From: Brevibacillus humidisoli
GTDB taxonomy: Bacteria; Bacillota; Bacilli; Brevibacillales; Brevibacillaceae
Length of the DNA: 64,000 bases
Assembly (NCBI RefSeq): GCF_020923435.1
Contig: NZ_CP087263.1
Span: forward strand, 4,560,001 to 4,624,000
Direction of reading: 5' to 3'
Shown: in pieces, positions 1-7,641 of the stretch
How positions within the stretch are numbered: position 1 is the first letter of the stretch
How the letters are laid out: each line of letters opens with the position of its first letter
The notes under the pieces: model-generated
What the model saw: only the letters and a program-made list of their open reading frames with translations
Told to the model about the DNA's origin: nothing
Databases searched by the model: none
Made by a program: the position numbers and the translations under genes

Positions 1-203
1 TGAACAGGGCGCAAGTACGTTGCCGTAGACCCGAAACCGTGTGATCTAGCCATGTCCAGGGTGAAGGTAGGGTAACACCTACTGGAGGCCCGAACCCACG
101 CACGTTGAAAAGTGCGGGGATGAGGTGTGGCTAGCGGTGAAATTCCAATCGAACTCGGAGATAGCTGGTTCTCCCCGAAATAGCTTTAGGGCTAGCCTCG
201 GAT

Positions 204-246
204 GGGACCCCGCCGAACACGAGCGTAAGCTTGGGTTCGGTGGGTC
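204..246 (+). repeat. Hairpin insertion 1 in 23S rRNA (domain II, H38 region)
   Basis: A self-complementary segment extends the arm after 'gggctagcctc'. Arms GCCGAACaCGAGC and GCTTGgGTTCGG close on a GTAA tetraloop, with an outer GGGACC/GGTCC stem. The core CGAGCGTAAGCTTG is shared with the two other insertions. B. subtilis 23S has only a short arm here. Assignment to H38 is from memory of the E. coli secondary structure. Confidence 0.75.
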
Positions 247-484
247 CAGTGAGAGTCTTGGAGGTAGAGCACTGATTGGGCTAGGGGCCCTCATCGGGTT
301 ACCGAACTCAGTCAAACTCCGAATGCCAATGACTTATGTCCGGGAGTCAGACGATGAGTGCTAAGATCCATCGTCAAGAGGGAAACAGCCCAGACCATCA
401 GCTAAGGTCCCCAAGTGTACGTTAAGTGGGAAACGATGTGGAGTTGCCCAGACAACCAGGATGTTGGCTTAGAAGCAGCCACCA

Positions 485-520
<36 letters not shown>

Positions 521-1126
521 TCTGCGCGGAAAATGTAACGGGGCTAAACGTACCACCGAAGCTATGGCAGTCCGTACGGACTGGGTAGGGGAGCGTTCCA
601 AGCAGCGGTGAAGCCGTACCGGAAGGAGCGGTGGAGCGCTTGGAAGTGAGAATGCCGGTGTAAGTAGCGAAAAGACAAGTGAGAATCTTGTCCACCGAAA
701 GCCTAAGGGTTCCTGGGGAAGGCTCGTCCTCCCAGGGTTAGTCGGGACCTAAGCTGAGGCCGAAAGGCGTAGGCGATGGACAACAGGTTGATATTCCTGT
801 ACCACCTTTGTTCCGTTTGAGCGAGGGCGTGACGCAGGAGGATAGGGTGAGCGGCCTACTGGATGGCCGTCCAAGCAGCAAGTGTGGTATGCAGGCAAAT
901 CCGCATACCATCCAGCACAAGCTGTGATGGCGAGGGAAATACAAGTACCGAAGTCCCTGATTTCACACTGCCAAGAAAAGCGTCTAGTGAGGAACAAGGT
1001 GCCCGTACCGCAAACCGACACAGGTAGGCGAGGAGAGAATCCTAAGGTGCGCGGGATAACTCTTGCTAAGGAACTCGGCAAAATGGCCCCGTAACTTCGG
1101 GAGAAGGGGCGCCCCGGTAGGGTGAG

Positions 1127-1166
1127 GGTCCCCGCCTGACACGAGCGTAAGCTTGTGTCAGGTGGG
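1127..1166 (+). repeat. Hairpin insertion 2 in 23S rRNA (H63 region)
   Basis: Located in the variable arm after 'ggagaaggggcgccccggtagggtg'. Arms CCTGACACGAGC and GCTTGTGTCAGG close on GTAA. Relative to copies 1 and 3 the distal stem has changed on both sides together (CCTGACAC with GTGTCAGG versus CCGAACAC with GTTCGG), so pairing is kept. This supports a real RNA helix rather than chance similarity. Confidence 0.75.
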
Positions 1167-1305
1167 CTGAGCCCGAGGGGGCCGCAGTGAAAAGGCCCAA
1201 GCGACTGTTTAGCAAAAACACAGGTCTCTGCGAAGCCGCAAGGCGAAGTATAGGGGCTGACGCCTGCCCGGTGCTGGAAGGTTAAGGGGATGAGTTAGCT
1301 TCTGG

Positions 1306-1343
1306 GCCCCGCCGAACGCGAGCGTAAGCTTGTGTTCGGTGGG
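1306..1343 (+). repeat. Hairpin insertion 3 in 23S rRNA (H68 region)
   Basis: Lies between 'gagttagcttctgg' and 'agaagcgaagctttgaacc', just before the universally conserved 'gaagccccagtaaacggcggccg'. Arms GCCGAACGCGAGC and GCTTGTGTTCGGT pair with two G-U wobbles on a GTAA loop. It has the same core as copies 1 and 2. Confidence 0.75.
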
Positions 1344-1372
1344 TAGAAGCGAAGCTTTGAACCGAAGCCCCA

Positions 1373-1459
<87 letters not shown>

Positions 1460-1704
1460 TGGGCGCTGTCTCGGCAAGAGACCCGGTGAAATCATAATAC
1501 CTGTGAAGATGCAGGTTACCCGCGACAAGACGGAAAGACCCCATGGAGCTTTACTGTAGCCTGGTATTGGAACTTTGTGCATCATGTACAGCATAGGTGG
1601 GAGCCTGAGAATCCGGTGCGCCAGCATCGGGGGAGGCGCCGTTGGGATACCACCCTTGATGTACGGAGTTTCTAACTCGGCACCCTGATCGGGTGCGAGG
1701 ACCA

Positions 1705-1740
<36 letters not shown>

Positions 1741-1950
1741 CAAAAGGTAACGGAGGCGCCCAAAGGTTCCCTCAGAATGGTTGGAAATCATTCGTAGAGT
1801 GTAAAGGCACAAGGGAGCTTGACTGCGAGACCTACAAGTCGAGCAGGGACGAAAGTCGGGCTTAGTGATCCGGTGGTTCCGCATGGAAGGGCCATCGCTC
1901 AACGGATAAAAGCTACCCTGGGGATAACAGGCTTATCTCCCCCAAGAGTC

Positions 1951-2005
<55 letters not shown>

Positions 2006-2009
2006 TAGT

Positions 2010-2092
<83 letters not shown>

Positions 2093-2111
2093 TGTCGCGG
2101 GCGCAGGAAGT

Positions 2112-2153
<42 letters not shown>

Positions 2154-2467
2154 CACCGCTGGTGCACCAGTTGTCACGCCAGTGGCACAGCTGGGTAGCT
2201 ATGTGCGGACGGGATAAGCGCTGAAAGCATCTAAGCGTGAAGCCCCCTCCAAGATGAGACTTCCCACAGCGCAAGCTGGTAAGACCCCTCAGAGACGATG
2301 AGGTTGATAGGTTCGGTGTGGAAGCGCGGCAACGCGTGGAGCTGACGAATACTAATCGGTCGAGGACTTATCCACACTCTCTTTTCCTTCGTCTATACAC
2401 CCGTTATCCGGTTTTGAAGGTGTGACTGGCACAGGCATCATCGCCTGCTCGTGGCACCTCATACTGT

Positions 2468-2542
2468 TCCTCAGTAGCTCAATGGTGGAGCAACCGGCTG
2501 TTAACCGGTAGGTTGGCGGTTCGAGTCCGTCCTGAGGAGCCA
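2468..2542 (+). tRNA. tRNA-Asn (GTT)
   Basis: Acceptor stem TCCTCAG/CTGAGGA, anticodon loop CTGTTAA with anticodon GTT, TPsiC arm GGCGGTTCGAGTCCGTC, and an encoded GCCA end. First gene of an eleven-tRNA cluster 94 bases after the 23S gene. Confidence 0.96.
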
Positions 2543-2543
2543 T

Positions 2544-2619
2544 GCTCCTGTAGCTCAGTCGGTAGAGCGTTTCCATGGTAAGGAAGAGGTCGCAGGTTCG
2601 ATTCCTGTCGGGAGCACCA
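2544..2619 (+). tRNA. tRNA-Thr (GGT)
   Basis: Acceptor stem GCTCCTG/CGGGAGC, anticodon loop ATGGTAA with anticodon GGT, encoded ACCA. It starts one base after the preceding tRNA, so the two must be separated by processing of a common transcript. Confidence 0.96.
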
Positions 2620-2635
2620 TTATTCCTTTTCTTAC

Positions 2636-2712
2636 GGCCCGTTGGTGAAGCGGTTTAACACAGCAGCCTTTCACGCTGTCATGCAGGGGTTCGAATCCCC
2701 TACGGGTCACCA
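2636..2712 (+). tRNA. tRNA-Glu (TTC)
   Basis: Acceptor stem GGCCCGT/ACGGGTC, anticodon stem GCAGC/GCTGT with loop CTTTCAC giving anticodon TTC, TPsiC loop TTCGAATC and encoded ACCA. Confidence 0.95.
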
Positions 2713-2795
2713 TATCTTGCTAGTTGTCCCCGCAAAGGAACGGACGATCCCTCACTGTGTTGTGAAGGAGACACGTACTTTGTGGGGTGTAATAT

Positions 2796-2871
2796 GGAGG
2801 CTTAGCTCAGCTGGGAGAGCATCTGCCTTACAAGCAGAGGGTCGGCGGTTCGATCCCGTCAGCCTCCACCA
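2796..2871 (+). tRNA. tRNA-Val (TAC)
   Basis: Acceptor stem GGAGGCT/AGCCTCC, anticodon loop CTTACAA with anticodon TAC, encoded ACCA. The 83-base gap before it is the largest in the cluster and holds no recognisable gene. Confidence 0.96.
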
Positions 2872-2893
2872 TTCGTTCCAAAGTCTTTCACAT

Positions 2894-2978
2894 GGGGAGA
2901 TAGCGAAGTGGCTAAACGCGGCAGACTGTAAATCTGCTCCCTCTGGGTTCGGCGGTTCGAATCCGTCTCTCCCCACCA
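2894..2978 (+). tRNA. tRNA-Tyr (GTA)
   Basis: A class II tRNA of 85 bases with a long variable arm (TCCCTCTGGGTTC). Acceptor stem GGGGAGA/TCTCCCC, anticodon loop CTGTAAA with anticodon GTA, encoded ACCA. Confidence 0.95.
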
Positions 2979-2994
2979 TGATTTCTGATGACGT

Positions 2995-3069
2995 TGGGGT
3001 ATAGCCAAGCGGTAAGGCAACGGACTTTGACTCCGTCATTCCTAGGTTCGAATCCTAGTACCCCAGCCA
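2995..3069 (+). tRNA. tRNA-Gln (TTG)
   Basis: Acceptor stem TGGGGTA/TACCCCA, anticodon loop CTTTGAC with anticodon TTG, TPsiC loop TTCGAAT, encoded GCCA. Confidence 0.95.
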
Positions 3070-3073
3070 TTGG

Positions 3074-3149
3074 GAGCCATTAGCTCAGTTGGTAGAGCAT
3101 CTGACTTTTAATCAGAGGGTCGAAGGTTCGAGTCCTTCATGGCTCACCA
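3074..3149 (+). tRNA. tRNA-Lys (TTT)
   Basis: Acceptor stem GAGCCAT/ATGGCTC, anticodon loop CTTTTAA with anticodon TTT, encoded ACCA. Confidence 0.96.
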
Positions 3150-3157
3150 TGTATGAT

Positions 3158-3233
3158 GCGGACATAGCTCAGCTGGTAGAGCGTCGCCTTGCCAAGGCGA
3201 AGGCCGCGGGTTCGAGCCCCGTTGTCCGCTCCA
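3158..3233 (+). tRNA. tRNA-Gly (GCC)
   Basis: Acceptor stem GCGGACA/TGTCCGC, anticodon loop TTGCCAA with anticodon GCC, encoded TCCA. A second glycine tRNA (TCC) closes the cluster. Confidence 0.96.
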
Positions 3234-3276
3234 GTTTCCTATATAAACAATATCTCGTTAGCCTTTTCAATTGTAT

Positions 3277-3353
3277 GTGCCCTTAGCTCAGCTGGATAGA
3301 GCGTTTGACTACGAATCAAAAGGTCGGGAGTTCGAATCTCTCAGGGCACGCCA
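3277..3353 (+). tRNA. tRNA-Arg (ACG)
   Basis: Acceptor stem GTGCCCT/AGGGCAC, anticodon loop CTACGAA with anticodon ACG (read as ICG after deamination), encoded GCCA. Confidence 0.96.
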
Positions 3354-3372
3354 TATCCACTTATCTTTTAGT

Positions 3373-3449
3373 CGGGAAGTAGCTCAGCTTGGTAGAGTAC
3401 TTGGCTTGGGACCAAGGGGTCGCAGGTTCAAATCCTGTCTTCCCGACCA
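3373..3449 (+). tRNA. tRNA-Pro (TGG)
   Basis: Acceptor stem CGGGAAG/CTTCCCG, anticodon stem CTTGG/CCAAG with loop CTTGGGA and anticodon TGG, encoded ACCA. Confidence 0.95.
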
Positions 3450-3510
3450 TAACTTACCCCAGAGAGGGAAGAGACCTGTTCATCTACTCTTTTCGGGGAT
3501 TTCGATGTAT

Positions 3511-3584
3511 GCGGGTGTAGTTCAATGGTAGAACTCCAGCCTTCCAAGCTGGATGCGTGGGTTCGATTCCCATCACCCGCTCCA
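3511..3584 (+). tRNA. tRNA-Gly (TCC)
   Basis: Acceptor stem GCGGGTG/CACCCGC, anticodon loop CTTCCAA with anticodon TCC, encoded TCCA. Last gene of the cluster; the terminator starts 15 bases later. Confidence 0.95.
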
Positions 3585-3598
3585 TTATTTTGCGAACG

Positions 3599-3632
3599 AC
3601 GAGTGGCCCAATTGAGGTTGCTCGTTTTTTCC
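3599..3632 (+). terminator. Terminator of the rRNA-tRNA operon
   Basis: ACGAG and CTCGT form the base of a stem with an imperfect upper part, followed by a run of six T. It sits directly behind the last tRNA. Confidence 0.8.
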
Positions 3633-3735
3633 TTTTTATACCCCTGAGTGCAACAATTGACCCCACTGTAGATCGGCAATCCACGAGTTTCTTTGCCTTT
3701 TTCTCGTTGCTACGATGAGTACAGGAGTGATTTTT

Positions 3736-3948
3736 TTGAAAAAATCGTTTTATTTCGTCGTAGCTTGGCATGATGCCAAGAAATATACGGATGCGCTGCG
3801 TGCTCTGGATATTCCGTATGTCATTGAAACTCCAGAGGAGATCCCTTCCCTTCAGGAAGGTGAGTTGGCTTTTGTCTTTCCCAATCTCCCCATACGTATT
3901 TACGTGAAAGTGAGGATGCTCTTCGGAACAACCGGAGAACCATATTAA
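3736..3948 (+). CDS. Small protein of unknown function (70 aa)
   Basis: I do not recognise this protein. An in-frame ATG exists at 3715, but the TTG at 3736 has a good ribosome site (AGGAGTG, six bases upstream) and gives a product starting LKKSFYFVVAWHDAKKY, so TTG is preferred. The protein has an alternating pattern of short hydrophobic strands and charged helices (FYFVVAW, LDIPYVIETPEEI, ELAFVFPNLPIRIYVK), suggesting a small alpha/beta fold in the cytoplasm; there is no signal peptide or long membrane segment. It lies alone between the tRNA cluster and arginase. It could be a chance ORF, but the ribosome site and composition argue for a real gene. Confidence 0.5.
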   Translation: MKKSFYFVVAWHDAKKYTDALRALDIPYVIETPEEIPSLQEGELAFVFPNLPIRIYVKVRMLFGTTGEPY

Positions 3949-4078
3949 AGAGTCGTTTTCTGCTGAAAAAACAGCCTCATGCTCTGCCACCAGGGCCAAT
4001 CTTCCTTCCAACTCCTCCGATGGATTTGTCTCTCAACCCTCCCCTGAGCGATTCATAACTATACAAAAACTTGTCGAG

Positions 4079-4108
4079 TTGAGTCATTTTCTTATCACAG
4101 GCTACAAT
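4079..4108 (+). promoter_or_regulatory. Sigma-A-type promoter of the arginase gene
   Basis: TTGAGT (4079-4084) and TACAAT (4103-4108) are separated by 18 bases and lie 34 bases upstream of the arginase start. No SigL-type (-24/-12) element was seen, unlike B. subtilis rocF. Confidence 0.55.
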
Positions 4109-4141
4109 ATAACCAAAAGATAAGGAGATGGGGTCGGGACA

Positions 4142-5038
4142 ATGAACAAGAAGATCAGCATGATAGGTGTTCCTCTTGATCTGGGAGCAGATCGCCGCGG
4201 CGTTGACATGGGGCCAAGCGCAATCCGATACGCAGGTGTTGTAAAGCGCTTGGAAGGGCTTGGCTATTCGATTGAGGATCTGGGGGACATTCCTGTTTCG
4301 CGTCCCAGTACATTCTCGGAGACGGACAACCATAAATATCTCGATGAAGTGGTTGAGGCGAATACACTCTTGGCGGAAGCAGTGCACCGGGTCATGAGCG
4401 AAGGGCGCTTCCCGCTTGTACTGGGCGGTGACCACAGTATTGCAATCGGTACGCTTGCAGGAGTGGCTCAGGAGAAGAAGAACCTGGGCGTCATCTGGTT
4501 TGACGCTCATGGAGATCTGAACACAGGTGAAACTTCTCCGTCCGGGAACATTCATGGCATGCCGTTGGCCGCTTCGCTGGGCTATGGACATCAGCGACTC
4601 GTGCAGATCGGCGGCTTCGCTCCCAAGGTAAAACCGGAAAACATCGTGATCATTGGTGCTCGTGACTTGGATCGTGAGGAGCGCGATCTGATCAAAAGAC
4701 TGGGAATGAAAGTGTACACCATGCACGAAATCGATCGAATGGGAATGACTCGAGTAATGGAGGAAGCGATCGATCATGTCAGTCGGGGCACCGACGGGGT
4801 ACATTTAAGTCTTGATCTGGATGGTCTTGATCCGCATGATGCACCAGGTGTCGGTACACCGGTGATTGGGGGCATTTCCTACCGTGAAGGACATCTGGCA
4901 ATGGAGATTTTGGCGGAAGCAGACGTCCTCACCTCAGCGGAGTTTGTGGAGGTAAATCCAATCTTGGACCGCGAAAACATGACGGCGCGAGTAGCAGTAG
5001 CGCTTATGAGCTCCGTATTTGGTGACAAGCTGCTATGA
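4142..5038 (+). CDS. rocF: Arginase
   Basis: Hydrolyses L-arginine to ornithine and urea, the first step of the arginase route of arginine catabolism; cytoplasmic, binuclear manganese enzyme. At 298 aa it has the normal bacterial arginase length. The metal-binding signatures are all present: GGDHS near residue 98, DAHGDLNT near 122, SGNIHGMPL after it, and SLDLDGLDP near 223. The SGNIHGMP loop and overall size fit arginase better than agmatinase. AAGGAGAT stands about 14 bases before the ATG, a slightly long spacing. The gene appears monocistronic: it has its own promoter and is followed by a hairpin. No roc transport or dehydrogenase gene is adjacent. Placement just upstream of the spo0E/sigW block resembles other Bacillales chromosomes. 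Confidence 0.95.
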   Translation: MNKKISMIGVPLDLGADRRGVDMGPSAIRYAGVVKRLEGLGYSIEDLGDIPVSRPSTFSETDNHKYLDEVVEANTLLAEAVHRVMSEGRFPLVLGGDHSIAIGTLAGVAQEKKNLGVIWFDAHGDLNTGETSPSGNIHGMPLAASLGYGHQRLVQIGGFAPKVKPENIVIIGARDLDREERDLIKRLGMKVYTMHEIDRMGMTRVMEEAIDHVSRGTDGVHLSLDLDGLDPHDAPGVGTPVIGGISYREGHLAMEILAEADVLTSAEFVEVNPILDRENMTARVAVALMSSVFGDKLL

Positions 5039-5098
5039 TAAAGCTTCGATAGCGGAGCGAAGGCTTTATAGAAGCCCATTGGACAACATGTACAGAAA

Positions 5099-5131
5099 CA
5101 AAGCAGGAGAGAGGGAAACCTCTCTCTTTGC
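5099..5131 (+). terminator. Probable terminator after arginase
   Basis: GAGAGAGG and CCTCTCTC pair around a GAAA loop, with outer CAAAG/CTTTG bases. The T run is short, so strength is uncertain. It also lies at the 3' side of the opposing small gene. Confidence 0.5.
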
Positions 5132-5166
5132 ATGATATGGATACTTTACATTTCATCAAAAACTAG

Positions 5167-5325
5167 TTACATTTTTATAGATGAACGCTGGAGCTTGTTC
5201 AGCAGATGATCCAACTGCGCACTTAGTTCTACAAGTTCAGGGGTGATGACGGAGTGTAGCTTGTACAGCTCGTTTAGCTTCTGCCGCAATTCCTCTATCT
5301 GTCCCAGTACAAGTTGATTGCACAT
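5167..5325 (-). CDS. Spo0E-family aspartyl-phosphate phosphatase (52 aa)
   Basis: Members of this family dephosphorylate Spo0A~P and so delay sporulation. The 52-residue product shows the family pattern: IEELRQKLNELYKL helix, a turn (HSVITPE), then LVELSAQLDHLLNKL, in which S-x-x-L-D is the Spo0E signature with the catalytic Asp. Two helices forming a hairpin of about 50 residues is the normal size for this family. The ATG is preceded by a GGAGAGTGAG ribosome site. It is transcribed away from sigW, with about 180 bases between the two starts. Which of the several Spo0E paralogues it represents cannot be told from sequence alone. Confidence 0.85.
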   Translation of the reverse strand: MCNQLVLGQIEELRQKLNELYKLHSVITPELVELSAQLDHLLNKLQRSSIKM

Positions 5326-5450
5326 CCGTACTCACTCTCCATTTCTTTTTATCTTGATTAGCATAGTAAACCTTACCACTTCCAGTATATTTTCAAACTA
5401 GGAAATTATGCCCAAAACACTGCATGAAGAAACACAAACCACTCAAAAAA

Positions 5451-5478
5451 TGAAACATCTTCAGGTATTATTCGTATA
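5451..5478 (+). promoter_or_regulatory. SigW-type autoregulatory promoter
   Basis: TGAAAC (5451-5456) and CGTATA (5473-5478) are separated by exactly 16 bases, matching the SigW consensus TGAAAC-N16-CGTA. It lies 28 bases before the sigW start, as expected for autoregulation. Confidence 0.9.
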
Positions 5479-5505
5479 GAGAGAGAACGGCCCGGGGAGG
5501 ATGGC

Positions 5506-6069
5506 ATGGAATTCGTAGAAAAGCGGTTGACGCAGCGAGCAAAGCGAGGTGACCGGGATGCATTTGCTGAACTGGTCGAAATCTACAAGGACAAGATATT
5601 TCAACTCGCCTACCGCATGACGGGCAACCGACAAGAAGCCGAAGATATTGCACAAGAGACGTTTTTGCGCGTCTTTGCCAACCTGCATACGTATGACGAG
5701 AGTTATAAATTTTCGACGTGGATTTATCGGATTGCCACCGACCTTTGTATTGACAGGGGACGGAAAAAGAAACCCGACTTTTCCCTCGACCAACAGGTAG
5801 AGGGCACAGAGGGATTGGATTGGTATTCCCGACTATCCTCTACCGACAAAACACCAGAAGAAAACCTGATGACCCAGGAACTGCAGGACACTGTTCAAGG
5901 AGCCTTATCGCAGTTGTCGCCGAAGTATCGTTCCATTATGATCCTGCGCTATATCGAGGATCTCACGCTGCAGGAGATTAGTGCCGTCCTACAACTTCCC
6001 ATCACAACCATCAAGACGAGAATTCATCGCGGCCGGGAAGCCCTACGCAACAAGCTGCGATTCATGTGA
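5506..6069 (+). CDS. sigW: ECF RNA polymerase sigma factor SigW
   Basis: Directs RNA polymerase to cell-envelope stress and antimicrobial resistance promoters. The 187-aa protein has sigma region 2 at residues ~22-90 (including the EAEDIAQETFLRVF core-binding and -10 recognition segment and the STWIYRIATDLCIDRGR helix) and region 4 at ~130-182 (LSPKYRSIMILRYIEDLTLQEISAVLQLPITTIKTRIHRGRE helix-turn-helix). Length matches B. subtilis SigW. The ATG follows a GGGGAGG ribosome site. A perfect SigW-type promoter stands upstream and the anti-sigma gene follows 22 bases after the stop, so identification is firm. Confidence 0.97.
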   Translation: MEFVEKRLTQRAKRGDRDAFAELVEIYKDKIFQLAYRMTGNRQEAEDIAQETFLRVFANLHTYDESYKFSTWIYRIATDLCIDRGRKKKPDFSLDQQVEGTEGLDWYSRLSSTDKTPEENLMTQELQDTVQGALSQLSPKYRSIMILRYIEDLTLQEISAVLQLPITTIKTRIHRGREALRNKLRFM

Positions 6070-6091
6070 ACAGAAAGGAGATTTCGCGAAG

Positions 6092-6715
6092 ATGGAATGC
6101 AGAGAATCCCGTCTCCTGATTCATGAGTTTCTGGATGGAGACATTGACGAATTGGCTAACAACCGTCTGCAAGAACATCTACGGGCGTGCAACGACTGCC
6201 GCCGCCACAAACATGAACTGCAGAAAGCGATCGCCTTCGTTCAAAGTACGTCCCACGTGCACGCCCCGGCCGACTTCACCCAGCGTGTACTCGCACAGTT
6301 GCCGGCTCCGACCAAAATGAATCTGATGTCCGTCTGGCTCAAACAGCATCCGTTTATAGCGGCCGCTGCCGTCTTCTTTTTCCTGATGGCCGGAAGTCTG
6401 GTTGCCTCCTGGTTTGAACCCAATCAGACCCTGCAGGTCTCTTCCAATGACTTGGACCAACTTCGGGTGGACCGTCAGCGCAATGTAGTGGTCGTTCCCG
6501 AGGGGGTTACGGTTACCGGTGACTTGATCGTCCGCAACGGCAGCGTGGAAGTGTTGGGAGAAGTGGATGGGAACGTGGTTGCCATTGATGGTAAAGTTTT
6601 CACGGCCTCGACTGCCCAGATCGCGGGGGATGTCGAGTCGATCGAAGCTATTTTTGATTGGGTCTGGTACCAGCTGAAAAATGTCGGAAATGACTTGCTT
6701 CCTTTCGCCCAATAG
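6092..6715 (+). CDS. rsiW: Anti-sigma-W factor RsiW
   Basis: Membrane-bound inhibitor of SigW, released by stepwise proteolysis on envelope stress. Start chosen at ATG 6092 behind AGAAAGGAGA; a longer reading from 5981 would overlap sigW and is unlikely. Product is 207 aa. The N-terminal zinc-binding anti-sigma domain has Cys3 and H29-x3-C33-x2-C36. A single membrane segment lies at ~87-107 (FIAAAAVFFFLMAGSLVASW). The extracytoplasmic part from ~125 has a repeated beta pattern (VVVPEGVTVTGDLIVRNGSVEVLGEVDGNVVAIDGKV) similar to bactofilin-like beta-helical repeats. The sigW-rsiW gap is 22 bases, so they are co-transcribed. Confidence 0.95.
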   Translation: MECRESRLLIHEFLDGDIDELANNRLQEHLRACNDCRRHKHELQKAIAFVQSTSHVHAPADFTQRVLAQLPAPTKMNLMSVWLKQHPFIAAAAVFFFLMAGSLVASWFEPNQTLQVSSNDLDQLRVDRQRNVVVVPEGVTVTGDLIVRNGSVEVLGEVDGNVVAIDGKVFTASTAQIAGDVESIEAIFDWVWYQLKNVGNDLLPFAQ

Positions 6716-6729
6716 GGGAAAATATAAAC

Positions 6730-6760
6730 AAGCAGCACGGCAGCATGGCCGTGCTGTTTG
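6730..6760 (+). terminator. Probable terminator after rsiW
   Basis: CAGCACGGC and GGCCGTGCTG form a GC-rich stem with an AGCAT loop, followed by TTTG. The T run is short; it may partly read through into cdaA. Confidence 0.6.
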
Positions 6761-6804
6761 CCGCAAATGCAGGCGAAAAAGAGAGACGAAGGAATGGAAG
6801 CTGA

Positions 6805-7641
6805 ATGTGGGGGCTTCACGATATGGGATCGATTGAATACGGGAATCTGCTCCGTTACGCGATCGACATTTTGTTGGTCACGTACGTCATTTATAAATTG
6901 ATCATGTTAATACGCGGTACGAGGGCGGTTCAACTGCTCAAAGGAATCCTGGTGATTGTCATCACCTGGCTCTTGAGCAACTACTTTGAGTTGACAACCC
7001 TCCACTTTCTGATGTCTCAGGCCGTCACCTTCGGTGTACTGGCACTGGTCATCATCTTTCAGCCGGAGTTGCGGCGGGCATTGGAACAGTTGGGAAGAGG
7101 ACGATTCTTTTCCCGTTCGGCCTCGATGGAAGAGGAGGAGACAGCTCGCCAGATCGTTCAGGAGATCGTGAAGTCGGTCACCTATTTGGCGAAGCGCAGG
7201 ATTGGAGCGCTGATCGTTGTGGAGCGGGAGACTGGACTGAATGACTATGTTGAGACCGGTATCGCGATTAATGGGAGAGTCAGTTCGGAACTGCTGATCA
7301 ATATCTTTATTCCCAATACTCCATTGCACGACGGTGCAGTGATCATCCGCAAGGAGACCATTCTCGCTGCAGGCTGTTACCTGCCCTTGTCCGAGAATCC
7401 CTCCATCTCCAAAGAGCTAGGGACTCGTCACCGTGCGGCCATCGGCATGAGCGAGGTATCCGACGGGTTATCGATCGTCGTGTCAGAAGAAACAGGGCAG
7501 GTCTCATTTGCGCTCAACGGTGAAGTGCGCCGTAATATAGAGGAAGAGCAACTGGCTGATTTGATGTTTGAATCTCTGCATCCACCTGTCAAAAGCAAAT
7601 CCATAGGCAACCGCTGGCAATGGAGGCGAAAAGATGGATAG
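6805..7641 (+). CDS. cdaA: Diadenylate cyclase CdaA
   Basis: Makes c-di-AMP from two ATP; controls potassium and osmolyte balance and cell-wall homeostasis. The 278-aa protein begins with three membrane helices (~15-35, 42-60, 64-80), including the family-typical VIYKLIMLIRGTRAVQLLKGI. The DAC catalytic domain follows, with DGA in LHDGAVII near residue 174 and RHR in GTRHRAAIG near 207. B. subtilis CdaA is 273 aa. The start at 6805 aligns with it; an internal ATG at 6823 is possible. The gene overlaps cdaR by 8 bases and is followed by glmM, the conserved cdaA-cdaR-glmM operon whose products interact. Confidence 0.96.
   Translation: MWGLHDMGSIEYGNLLRYAIDILLVTYVIYKLIMLIRGTRAVQLLKGILVIVITWLLSNYFELTTLHFLMSQAVTFGVLALVIIFQPELRRALEQLGRGRFFSRSASMEEEETARQIVQEIVKSVTYLAKRRIGALIVVERETGLNDYVETGIAINGRVSSELLINIFIPNTPLHDGAVIIRKETILAAGCYLPLSENPSISKELGTRHRAAIGMSEVSDGLSIVVSEETGQVSFALNGEVRRNIEEEQLADLMFESLHPPVKSKSIGNRWQWRRKDG

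Noticed and set aside
3484-4011. Minus-strand ORF of 175 codons across tRNA-Gly, the terminator and the small + strand gene
   Set aside because: It runs through a tRNA and terminator, has no sensible composition, and opposes a + strand ORF with a proper ribosome site.
3977-4804. Minus-strand ORF of 275 codons opposite arginase
   Set aside because: It is the shadow of a firmly identified arginase gene, with no motif and no ribosome site.
4142-5038. Agmatinase or formimidoylglutamase instead of arginase
   Set aside because: The SGNIHGMPL loop and total length fit arginase; other ureohydrolases differ at this loop.
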